Source of the DNA: Streptomyces prunicolor NBRC 13075
GTDB taxonomy: Bacteria; Actinomycetota; Actinomycetes; Streptomycetales; Streptomycetaceae
Direction of reading: 5' to 3'
Assembly: GCF_000367365.1 (NCBI RefSeq)
Contig: NZ_BARF01000038.1
Coordinates: 1-64,000 of the forward strand
DNA length: 64,000 nucleotides
Shown one piece after another: positions 43,130-49,890 of this stretch. A program made the translations under genes and the position numbers. The notes beneath the pieces were generated by a model. It worked only from the letters and a program-made list of their open reading frames with translations. It was not told where the DNA came from and ran no database searches. Position 1 is the stretch's first letter, and each line of letters starts with the position of its first letter.

Positions 43130-43449
43130 GCAGAAAGGGCTGAAGTCCTTTCACTCGAACGTTTAGACCAGGGTCCACCCCATGGAAGTACGGCTGTGAC
43201 CTAGTCGACACCGAGGAATCAAAAAAAACTTTCCGGAAGGGGTTGTATCCGCCGCTGAGGTTTGCGAGTCTCTACGTGGCGATCGAGACGGCCCGCAACA
43301 CCGGCCTCCACGGATCACCGGAACCCCTCTTCAATCCACAGGACCTCCGCCAGTGAACCTGGCGTTCGGCCCTTCACTTGTTGAGGGATTCGTGAAAGCG
43401 TTCACATTCACAAGCAACCCGCACGTAATACCAAGGAGAGGTAGCAGCC
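43130..43449. promoter_or_regulatory. 320-bp control region of wblE
   Basis: Long leader region between the lipid kinase and wblE, with an A-run at 43221-43228 and no gene. AAGGAGAGG at 43431-43439 is the wblE ribosome site. An oxidative-stress sigma R-like GGAAT (43215) has no GTT at the right distance, so it is not claimed. Confidence 0.5.
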
Positions 43450-43707
43450 ATGGACTGGCGTCACAACGCCGTTTGCCGCGAGGAAGACCCCGAGCTCTTC
43501 TTCCCCATCGGCAACACCGGTCCTGCGCTGCTGCAGATCGAGGAAGCCAAGGCCGTCTGCCGTCGCTGTCCCGTTATGGACCAGTGTCTGCAGTGGGCGC
43601 TCGAGTCCGGCCAGGACTCCGGCGTCTGGGGTGGTCTCAGCGAGGACGAGCGCCGCGCCATGAAGCGCCGCGCCGCTCGCAACCGTGCCCGTCAGGCCTC
43701 CGCCTGA
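43450..43707 (+). CDS. wblE: WhiB-like iron-sulfur regulator WblE
   Basis: 85 residues. Four cysteines in the WhiB pattern: NAVCREED, AVCRRCPVMDQCLQWALESG. Then the GVWGG turn (DSGVWGGLSEDERR) and a basic C-terminal tail for DNA contact. Binds a [4Fe-4S] cluster and works with the principal sigma factor in redox or developmental control. Gene order (before pdtaS) and sequence support WblE. Monocistronic, with its own terminator. Confidence 0.93.
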   Translation: MDWRHNAVCREEDPELFFPIGNTGPALLQIEEAKAVCRRCPVMDQCLQWALESGQDSGVWGGLSEDERRAMKRRAARNRARQASA

Positions 43708-43818
43708 CGTCCACCCCGCTCACAGCCTGAGCTTGGCGGCGCGTACAGCGAGTACGCATCTCCCGCCCCCGAGCCGCAGCGCGCAGTACCCCCGATGCGC
43801 ATAGCAACGAGCGACTGG

Positions 43819-43843
43819 CCCCGGATCATCAATTGATCCGGGG
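43819..43843 (+). terminator. Terminator of wblE
   Basis: CCCCGGATCA (43819-43828) pairs with TGATCCGGGG (43834-43843) over a 5-nt loop, followed by CTCTTTG. Perfect 10-bp stem. Confidence 0.85.
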
Positions 43844-43847
43844 CTCT

Positions 43848-43883
43848 TTGCTGTTCAGGTACGACCCTTGCTGTTCAGGTACG
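43848..43883. repeat. Two 16-bp direct repeats
   Basis: TTGCTGTTCAGGTACG at 43848-43863 and again at 43868-43883, a 20-bp period, directly after the wblE terminator. Role unknown. Confidence 0.85.
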
Positions 43884-43950
43884 GCCGTTCAAACGCCCGC
43901 GCGTGCACGGCAGTTCGGGCCCACGCATGTGTAGGTCGTGTGCACATACG

Positions 43951-45417
43951 TCACTTGTGCGCCTGCACCGGCACATCCAGGATCACCCGGGTCCCCCGCT
44001 CCGGCCCCGGCACCATGTCGAACGTGCCGCCCAACTCGCCCTCCACCAGCGTCCGTACGATCTGCAGGCCCAGGTTGCCGGAGCGGTGCGGGTCGAATCC
44101 TTCGGGGAGGCCTACGCCGTCGTCCTGCACGGTGACCAGGAGGCGGGCGTCCTTCGAGGTGCCGCCGCGGACGGCCGAGACCTCGACCGTGCCCGTCTCG
44201 CCCTCGCGGAAGCCGTGTTCGAGGGCGTTCTGCAGGATCTCGGTGAGGACCATGGAGAGCGGGGTGGCGACCTCGGCGTCCAGTATTCCGAAGCGGCCGC
44301 TGCGCCGGCCGGTGACCTTGCCCGGGGAGATCTCGGCGACCATCGCGAGCACCCGGTCGGCGATCTCGTCGAACTCCACCCGCTCGTCCAGGTTCTGGGA
44401 CAGCGTCTCATGCACGATCGCGATCGAACCGACCCGGCGGACGGCCTCCTCCAGCGCCTCCCTGCCGCTCTCGGAGTCGATCCGGCGGGCCTGGAGACGC
44501 AACAGGGCGGCAACTGTCTGGAGGTTGTTCTTCACCCGGTGATGGATCTCCCGGATGGTCGCGTCCTTGGTGATCAACTCCCGCTCGCGGCGCCGCAGTT
44601 CGGTGACGTCCCGGAGCAGCACCAGTGAACCGATGCGGGTGCCCTTGGGTTTGAGCGGGATCGCCCTGAACTGGATGACCCCGTCCCGCGCCTCGATCTC
44701 GAACTCGCGCGGCGCCCATCCACTGGCGACCTTGGCTAGCGCCTCGTCCACCGGGCCCCGGGTCGGGGCGAGTTCGGCGGTGGTCACGCCCAGCGGCTGG
44801 CCGACGAGGTCGGTGGCGAGGCCCATGCGGTGGTATGCGGAGAGGGCGTTGGGCGAGGCGTACTGCACGATGCCATCGCCGTCGAGCCGGATCAGTCCGT
44901 CGCCGACGCGCGGCGAGGCGTCCATGTCGACCTGCTGGTTCGGGAACGGGAAGGAACCGGCCGCGATCATCTGCGCGAGGTCCGACGCGCTCTGCAGGTA
45001 CGTGAGTTCGAGGCGGCTCGGGGTGCGCACGGTGAGGAGATTGGTGTTGCGCGCGATGACACCCAGGACGCGCCCGTCCCGTCGTACCGGAATCGACTCG
45101 ACCCGGACGGGGACCTCTTCGCGCCACTCCGGGTCCCCCTCGCGGACGATGCGGCCCTCGTCCAGGGCCGCGTCCAGCATGGGGCGGCGGCCGCGCGGGA
45201 CGAGGTGGCCGACCATGTCGTCCTGGTACGAGGTGGGGCCGGTGTTCGGCCGCATCTGGGCGACGGAGACATAGCGGGTGCCGTCGCGCGTGGGGACCCA
45301 TAGGACCAGGTCGGCGAAGGAGAGGTCGGAGAGCAGCTGCCACTCCGAGACCAGCAGGTGGAGCCACTCGAGGTCGGAGTCGTCGAGTGCGGTGTGCTGG
45401 CGTACGAGTTCGTTCAT
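43951..45417 (-). CDS. pdtaS: PdtaS-type sensor histidine kinase
   Basis: 488 residues. N-terminal GAF-like domain (around 1-145, LSFADLVLWVPTRDGTRYVS), PAS domain (around 165-285, DGIVQYASPNALSAYHRMG), HisKA_2 with the phosphorylated His in IREIHHRVKNNLQTVAALLR, then HATPase (ILQNALEHGFREG, VQDDGVGLPEGF, GNLGLQIVRTLVE). Same order as mycobacterial PdtaS, which phosphorylates the ANTAR-type regulator PdtaR. ATG at 45417 chosen to match PdtaS; a GTG at 45426 is in frame. No membrane helices. The response regulator is not nearby. Confidence 0.9.
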   Translation of the reverse strand: MNELVRQHTALDDSDLEWLHLLVSEWQLLSDLSFADLVLWVPTRDGTRYVSVAQMRPNTGPTSYQDDMVGHLVPRGRRPMLDAALDEGRIVREGDPEWREEVPVRVESIPVRRDGRVLGVIARNTNLLTVRTPSRLELTYLQSASDLAQMIAAGSFPFPNQQVDMDASPRVGDGLIRLDGDGIVQYASPNALSAYHRMGLATDLVGQPLGVTTAELAPTRGPVDEALAKVASGWAPREFEIEARDGVIQFRAIPLKPKGTRIGSLVLLRDVTELRRRERELITKDATIREIHHRVKNNLQTVAALLRLQARRIDSESGREALEEAVRRVGSIAIVHETLSQNLDERVEFDEIADRVLAMVAEISPGKVTGRRSGRFGILDAEVATPLSMVLTEILQNALEHGFREGETGTVEVSAVRGGTSKDARLLVTVQDDGVGLPEGFDPHRSGNLGLQIVRTLVEGELGGTFDMVPGPERGTRVILDVPVQAHK

Positions 45418-45463
45418 GGAGGGCACGTCTGCGAGCGTACCCGCCGGTCTGTACCTGTCCTAA

Positions 45464-45645
45464 AAAACACCCGCGGGCCGCGGCGCCTGAGAGGGACCCT
45501 CAGCCCTCTCGGCACCGCAGCCCGGAGCAGCAACGGCCACGGGGTGTGCGGTCCCGATCGGCCGATGGATGAGGAGCCGGGGCAGTCAGGGCAGAGAGCC
45601 TCGGTTCCTCGGTCCGTCCTCCTGTGCGGGGAGGACGGAGGCTTA
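45464..45645 (-). ncRNA. scr5239: Small RNA scr5239 (approximate ends)
   Basis: In S. coelicolor a conserved sRNA of about 159 nt lies between SCO5238 and SCO5239 (the histidine kinase gene), represses agarase dagA and metE, and is under DasR control. Here the same interval, read leftwards, holds a hairpin TCCGTCCTCC/GGAGGACGGA near the 5' side, further stems, and a GC-rich hairpin before T6 (AAAAAA at 45463-45468 on the + strand). A DasR operator lies just upstream. Exact ends are estimates. Confidence 0.75.
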
Positions 45646-45659
45646 CGCCTCTAACACAT

Positions 45660-45675
45660 TGTGGACTAGACCACT
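45660..45675. promoter_or_regulatory. DasR operator (dre) upstream of scr5239
   Basis: TGTGGACTAGACCACT; on the minus strand AGTGGTCTAGTCCACA, against the consensus ACTGGTCTAGACCACT. Position fits control of the leftward scr5239 promoter by DasR. Confidence 0.85.
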
Positions 45676-45789
45676 ATCCGTGTCCATGCGTTGAAGGATG
45701 TTTGATGGTGGCGCTTTTCCGCTGCGATCCGCTCGGTCCGCCACTCGTAGGACGTCCCAGCATGCACGGGGAAGCCTAATGGTGTTGAG

Positions 45790-46419
45790 TCATGTGCGGG
45801 GCCAGATGGTCATGGCAATTTCGGCGACCGCCGCCAGTTCCTCGCGGCCCGCCCCGTCCCGCGCCTGCTGGGACATTCCCTGAATGACCGCCCCCGTGTG
45901 CCGGGCGAGCGCGGCGGCATCGAGGTCCGCGGGCAGCTCCCCCGCCGCGATGTCCGCCTCGATACGACGCTCCAAGGTGACGAGGTTGGCGTTGCGCCGC
46001 TCCCGCAGCGACTCCTCCACCTCGGGGGTCGTGCAGTTGGTGGCCGCGTGGACGACCAGACAGCCGTGCGGCCGGTCGGGTGCGGTGTACTCGGCGGCCG
46101 CCTCGCGCAGTATCCGCGCCACGGCGGCCCGGGCGGTGGGTTCCTCGGCGAGCGCGCGGTCGGTGAAGGAGCCGTAGCGCGTGCCGTACTCCGCCACGAC
46201 CTCGGCGAACAGGGCCTGCTTGTCGCCGAAGGCCGCGTAGAGGCTGGGGGCACCGATACCCATGACGCGGGTGAGATCGGAGACGGAGGTCGCTTCGTAG
46301 CCGTGCTCCCAGAACGCGAGGACCGCCTGCTCCAGCGCGGTGGCACGGTCGAAGGAACGCGGCCGACCTCGGGTCTTGGCTGCCTTGACCTGCGGTTTCG
46401 TCTCCTCGCTGCGCACCAT
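45790..46419 (-). CDS. TetR/AcrR-family repressor
   Basis: 209 residues. N-terminal helix-turn-helix: RGRPRSFDRATALEQAVLAF and VSDLTRVMGIGAPSLYAAFG. The C-terminal ligand domain contains HAATNCTTPEVEESL. Divergent from an SDR oxidoreductase gene, with two near-identical operators in the 107 bp between. Almost certainly represses that gene and itself; ligand unknown. Confidence 0.92.
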   Translation of the reverse strand: MVRSEETKPQVKAAKTRGRPRSFDRATALEQAVLAFWEHGYEATSVSDLTRVMGIGAPSLYAAFGDKQALFAEVVAEYGTRYGSFTDRALAEEPTARAAVARILREAAAEYTAPDRPHGCLVVHAATNCTTPEVEESLRERRNANLVTLERRIEADIAAGELPADLDAAALARHTGAVIQGMSQQARDGAGREELAAVAEIAMTIWPRT

Positions 46420-46432
46420 GGAGTGAATTGTA

Positions 46433-46491
46433 TAGCGAGTGCTAGAGAAATGTCGGCGGGCTGTTGTACGGTTTTTCTGTAGCGACCGCTA
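46433..46491. promoter_or_regulatory. Paired operators of the TetR regulator
   Basis: TAGCGAGTGCTA (46433-46444) and TAGCGACCGCTA (46480-46491), each followed by GAGAA. Both are palindromes TAGC-N4-GCTA, 47 bp apart centre to centre, between the divergent TetR and SDR genes. Confidence 0.8.
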
Positions 46492-46526
46492 GAGAACTCA
46501 CTACAGAAACACGGAGGGGCTTCGAC

Positions 46527-47279
46527 ATGGGTGTGCTCACGGGCAGGACCGCACTGGTCACGGGTGCGGGCAGGGGCATCGGGCGGGGCATCGCGGAGCG
46601 GCTGGCGCGGGACGGGGCGCGGGTCGCGGTGCACTACGGCAGGAGTGAGGCGGCGGCGAAGGAAGTGGTCGCCGCGATCGAGGAAGCGGGCGGCTCGGCG
46701 TTCGCGCTCGGTGCGGAGCTGGGCGGGCCCGGCGATGCCGAAGGGCTCTGGGCGGAGTTCGACCGGCACGCGGACGGGCTGGACATTCTGGTGAACAACG
46801 CGGGGATCGGATCCTCCGCACCGATCGAGGAGATAGGGGAAGAGGAGTACGACCGCGTCTTCGCGGTGAATGTGAAGGCGCCGTTCTTCCTGGTCGCGCA
46901 CGGCATGGACCGGCTGCGGGACGGGGGCAGGATCATCAACATCTCGTCGGGGCTGGCCCGCACCGCGGCGATGCCGCACAACATCGCGTACGCCATGACG
47001 AAGAGCGCCCTGGACGTCTTCTCCCGGGACCTGTCCAAGGTGCTCGGCCCCCGGGGCATCACGGTGAACTCGGTGGCGCCGGGCGTCATAGACACGGACA
47101 ACACGGCCGAGCTGCTGCACGGGAGCGAGGACAGCTGGGCGCGGGTGGCCGCCTTCTCCGCGCTGGGGCGGGTGGGAGAGACCGCCGACGTGGCGGACGT
47201 GGTGGCGTTCCTCGCGTCCGAGGGCGGACGGTGGATCACCGGGAGCTGGGTGGATGTGACGGGAGGTTCGCTCACCTGA
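46527..47279 (+). CDS. Short-chain dehydrogenase/reductase
   Basis: 250 residues, classical SDR. Cofactor motif TGAGRGIGRGIAE, structural NNAG (LVNNAGIG), catalytic Ser in IINISSGLA and Tyr-x-x-x-Lys in IAYAMTKSALD, C-terminal GSWVDVTGG. Probably NADP-linked because of the Gly-rich loop with Arg and a basic second strand end. ATG 46527 with GGAGGGG upstream. Divergent from, and likely repressed by, the TetR regulator. Confidence 0.93.
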   Translation: MGVLTGRTALVTGAGRGIGRGIAERLARDGARVAVHYGRSEAAAKEVVAAIEEAGGSAFALGAELGGPGDAEGLWAEFDRHADGLDILVNNAGIGSSAPIEEIGEEEYDRVFAVNVKAPFFLVAHGMDRLRDGGRIINISSGLARTAAMPHNIAYAMTKSALDVFSRDLSKVLGPRGITVNSVAPGVIDTDNTAELLHGSEDSWARVAAFSALGRVGETADVADVVAFLASEGGRWITGSWVDVTGGSLT

Positions 47280-47280
47280 C

Positions 47281-47318
47281 GACGTGAGGACGTGAGGACG
47301 TGAGGACGTGAGGACGTG
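47281..47318. repeat. 8-bp tandem repeat GACGTGAG
   Basis: GACGTGAG four times in a row plus GACGTG, starting 2 bp after the SDR stop codon. Simple repeat between convergent genes. Confidence 0.95.
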
Positions 47319-47321
47319 CGG

Positions 47322-47367
47322 TCAGCGGGTCTCCGCCACCTTGTTCAGCGGGTCTCCGTCACCTTGG
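47322..47367 (-). repeat. Duplicated 3' end of the SIS gene (2 x 23 bp)
   Basis: TCAGCGGGTCTCCGCCACCTTGT (read as two parts, 47322-47344) repeats the true 3' end of the SIS gene at 47345-47367, 21 of 23 bases identical. Each copy carries the stop codon. Confidence 0.9.
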
Positions 47368-48415
47368 CCAGGGCGCGGGGCGCGTCCGGGTCCTGGCCGC
47401 GGGCGATGGTGACCTCGTAGGCGAGGAGCTGGAGCGGGAGGATCTCCAGGATGGGCTGGAGTTCCTCGGGGACGCCCTCGACCGGCAGGACGAAACCGGC
47501 CGAGGCCTGGTCGACCTGGCCGGCCGGGCCGATGACGACCAGGTCGGCGCCCCGGCCGCGCAGCCGGTCGAGGACGGGCTGGAGGGCGGTGCCGCCCTTG
47601 CCGTCCGTGACGACCGCGATGACCGGGGAGACGTTGTCGACCATGGCGAGGGGGCCGTGCAGGAGGTCGGCGCCGGAGTAGGCGAGGGCGGGGATGTAGC
47701 TGGTCTCCATCAGCTTGAGGGCGGCTTCCTTGGCGGTGGGATAGCCGTAGCCGCGCGAGGTGATCACCATGCGTTCGGCGAAGCGGTAGCGGGAGGCGAG
47801 GGTGCGGACCTCGTCCTGGCGGGCGAGGAGTTGTTCGGCGAGGTCGGGCAGCGCCTTGGCCGCCGCGCCGTCGCCGCCGCGCAGGCCCTCGACGAAGAGG
47901 TAGAGCGCGAGGAGGGAGGCCGTGTACGTCTTGGTCGCGGGGAGGGCCTTCTCCGGGCCGGCCATGACGTCGATGTGGTACTCGGAGACGGCGGCCAGCG
48001 GTGAGTCCGGGTTGTTGGTCACAGCGACCGTGATCGCGCCGGCCTCGCGGGCGGCCCGGGTCGAGGCGACCAGGTCCGGGGAGCCGCCGGACTGACTGAC
48101 GGTGACGACGAGGACGTCGGTCAGGTCGGGGCGAGCGCCGTATGCCGTGGTGGTCGACATGGAGGTGAGTCCGCAGGGCAGGCCGAGGCGGATCTCCAGG
48201 AGGTACTTGGCGTAGAGGGCGGCGTTGTCGGAGGTGCCGCGGGCGGTGAGCAGCACGAAGCGGGGCCTGCGGGCGGCCACGTCCTGGGCGACCTGGCGGA
48301 TGCGCGGGGCGCCCTCGTCCAGGATGCGGCGCAGGACGGCGGGCTGTTCGGCCATCTCGCGGGCCATGATCCGGCCGGGGAGGTCGCCCTGAGGGGCCGA
48401 AGTCGTGGCGGTCAT
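47345..48415 (-). CDS. SIS-domain sugar isomerase/deaminase (GlmS isomerase-like)
   Basis: 356 residues with two SIS domains and no glutaminase domain. Motifs: LLTARGTSDNAALYAKY, VVTVSQSGGSPDLVASTRAA, ATKTYTASLLALYLFVEG, YGYPTAKEAALKLMETSYIP and LLHGPLAMV. It is similar to the isomerase half of GlmS and to NagB-II/GlmD deaminases, so probably converts glucosamine-6-phosphate and fructose-6-phosphate. Context supports aminosugar catabolism: divergent from nagB across a shared DasR operator. Start at 48415 with GGAGGA upstream. The last 23 bp are duplicated downstream. Confidence 0.9.
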   Translation of the reverse strand: MTATTSAPQGDLPGRIMAREMAEQPAVLRRILDEGAPRIRQVAQDVAARRPRFVLLTARGTSDNAALYAKYLLEIRLGLPCGLTSMSTTTAYGARPDLTDVLVVTVSQSGGSPDLVASTRAAREAGAITVAVTNNPDSPLAAVSEYHIDVMAGPEKALPATKTYTASLLALYLFVEGLRGGDGAAAKALPDLAEQLLARQDEVRTLASRYRFAERMVITSRGYGYPTAKEAALKLMETSYIPALAYSGADLLHGPLAMVDNVSPVIAVVTDGKGGTALQPVLDRLRGRGADLVVIGPAGQVDQASAGFVLPVEGVPEELQPILEILPLQLLAYEVTIARGQDPDAPRALAKVTETR

Positions 48416-48565
48416 GCGGGGTCCTCCGGAGGTCGGTCGGGGCTGTGGTGCGGTGTCCATTTCACCCCCTCTGCGGGAGGTGCGCCTCCGTTGGGCGGTT
48501 ACCGGTTTTCGGACAGGCGGCGAACTCTGGGAGGCAAGAGCCTCCTCTGTTAGATTGGTGCGCAG

Positions 48566-48581
48566 ATTGGTCTAAACCACA
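48566..48581. promoter_or_regulatory. DasR operator (dre) between the SIS gene and nagB
   Basis: ATTGGTCTAAACCACA against the consensus ACTGGTCTAGACCACT. It lies in the divergent region and can control both genes. Confidence 0.87.
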
Positions 48582-48629
48582 CAGCTCCTCCGGGCTCCTC
48601 GAAGCCCCTCTGCAGAACGGCAGGCCAGC

Positions 48630-49415
48630 GTGGAAGTTGTCATCGTTCCGGACGCCAAGTCGGGCGGCGAGCTGATCGCCGAGGCCATGGCACAGCTCCT
48701 CCGGCGCAAGCCGGACGCCCTTCTCGGCGTGGCCACCGGGTCGACGCCGCTGCCCATCTACGAAGCACTGGCGGCGAAGGTCCGCGCCGGGGCCGTGGAC
48801 ACCTCGCGGGCGCGGATCGCCCAGCTCGACGAGTACGTGGGGCTGCCCGCCGAGCACCCGGAGTCGTACCGCTCGGTGCTGCGGCGCGAGGTGCTGGAGC
48901 CGCTCGGGGTCGGGATCGACGCGTTCCTCGGGCCGGACGGGACGGCCGAGGACGTGCAGGCGGCGTGCGAGGCGTACGACACGGCGTTGGGCGAGGCCGG
49001 CGGGGTCGATCTGCAGATACTGGGCATCGGGACCGACGGGCACATCGGGTTCAACGAGCCGTGCTCGTCGCTGGCCTCGCGGACCCGGATCAAGACGCTG
49101 ACCGAGCAGACGCGGGTGGACAACGCGCGGTTCTTCGACGGCGACATCGAGCAGGTCCCGCACCACGTCATCACGCAGGGCATCGGCACGATCCTGGAGG
49201 CCCGGCACCTGGTGTTGCTCGCGACCGGCGAGGGCAAGGCGGACGCGGTCGCCGCGACCGTGGAGGGGCCCATCGCCGCGGTGTGCCCGGCATCGGCGCT
49301 GCAGTTGCACCGGCATGCGACGGTCGTGGTCGACGAGGGCGCCGCGTCGAAGCTGAAGCTCGCGGACTATTTCCGGCACACGTTCGTCAACAAGCCGGAC
49401 TGGCAGGGCATTTGA
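48630..49415 (+). CDS. nagB: Glucosamine-6-phosphate deaminase
   Basis: 261 residues. Converts glucosamine-6-phosphate to fructose-6-phosphate and ammonia. Catalytic regions: LGVATGSTPLPIYEALA (phosphate loop), RIAQLDEYVGLPAEHPESYR (proton-exchange Asp), ILGIGTDGHIGFNEP (catalytic His and Asp) and QGIGTILEAR. The C-terminal YFRHTFVNKPDWQGI is typical of the actinobacterial enzyme. GTG at 48630 with a weak ribosome site. Under DasR control through the dre 49 bp upstream. Its last about 35 bp are echoed in a nine-copy repeat just downstream. Confidence 0.96.
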   Translation: MEVVIVPDAKSGGELIAEAMAQLLRRKPDALLGVATGSTPLPIYEALAAKVRAGAVDTSRARIAQLDEYVGLPAEHPESYRSVLRREVLEPLGVGIDAFLGPDGTAEDVQAACEAYDTALGEAGGVDLQILGIGTDGHIGFNEPCSSLASRTRIKTLTEQTRVDNARFFDGDIEQVPHHVITQGIGTILEARHLVLLATGEGKADAVAATVEGPIAAVCPASALQLHRHATVVVDEGAASKLKLADYFRHTFVNKPDWQGI

Positions 49416-49419
49416 GGCG

Positions 49420-49790
49420 CGGGGTCCTCAACACGCCGGACCGGCGGGGCCTCTGAGGTTCGAGTGCCTCAACACGCCAGACCGGCGGGACCTCTGAGGT
49501 TCAGGTTCGTCAACGTGCCCGACCAACAGGGCGTCTCAGGACCAGGGCCCTCAACACACCCGGCTCGCAAAGGGTCCGAGGTACGCGTTCCTCAACACGC
49601 CGGACCGGCGGGGCCTCTGAGGTTCAGGTTCCTCAACGTGCCCGACCAGCAGGACATCTGAGGAACGGGGTCCTCAACACGCCCGGCTCGCGAAGGGTCC
49701 GCAGCCCGGGTTCCCAACACGCCTGGCCGGCAAAAGAGCCGAGGCCCGGGCTCCTCAACAAGCCCGACCCGCAAGGGATCTGCCCCCGTT
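49420..49790 (+). repeat. 41-bp tandem array of degenerate nagB 3' ends
   Basis: Units begin (at TCAAC) at 49428, 49469, 49510, 49551, 49592, 49633, 49674, 49714 and 49755; the parent in nagB is at 49387. The period is 41 bp (once 40). Each unit resembles the nagB end coding TFVNKPDWQGI-stop, for example VLNTPDRRGL-stop. Units 2-3-4 recur as 5-6-7 at exactly 123 bp, a higher-order repeat. No spacers as in CRISPR. Confidence 0.92.
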
Positions 49791-49805
49791 CCCCCCGTGT
49801 ACGTG

Positions 49806-49842
49806 CCGGTGCCGGGCCCCCTCGTGGAGGGTCCGGCACCGG
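49806..49842. terminator. Hairpin between nagB and dasD
   Basis: CCGGTGCCGGGCCC (49806-49819) pairs with GGGTCCGGCACCGG (49829-49842), one G-T wobble. It lies between the convergent nagB and dasD genes after the 41-bp repeats. Confidence 0.75.
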
Positions 49843-49890
49843 TGTATTCGGGGGTGTTCCCCTGGTCGGGGTCACTCCCCCGGCTCACGG

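Noticed and set aside
43215..43244. Sigma R promoter upstream of wblE (GGAAT ... GTT)
   Set aside because: Spacer is 22 bp, outside the usual range.
49428..49790. CRISPR-like repeat array downstream of nagB
   Set aside because: Units are contiguous at 41 bp with no unique spacers and they resemble the nagB 3' end; no cas genes nearby.
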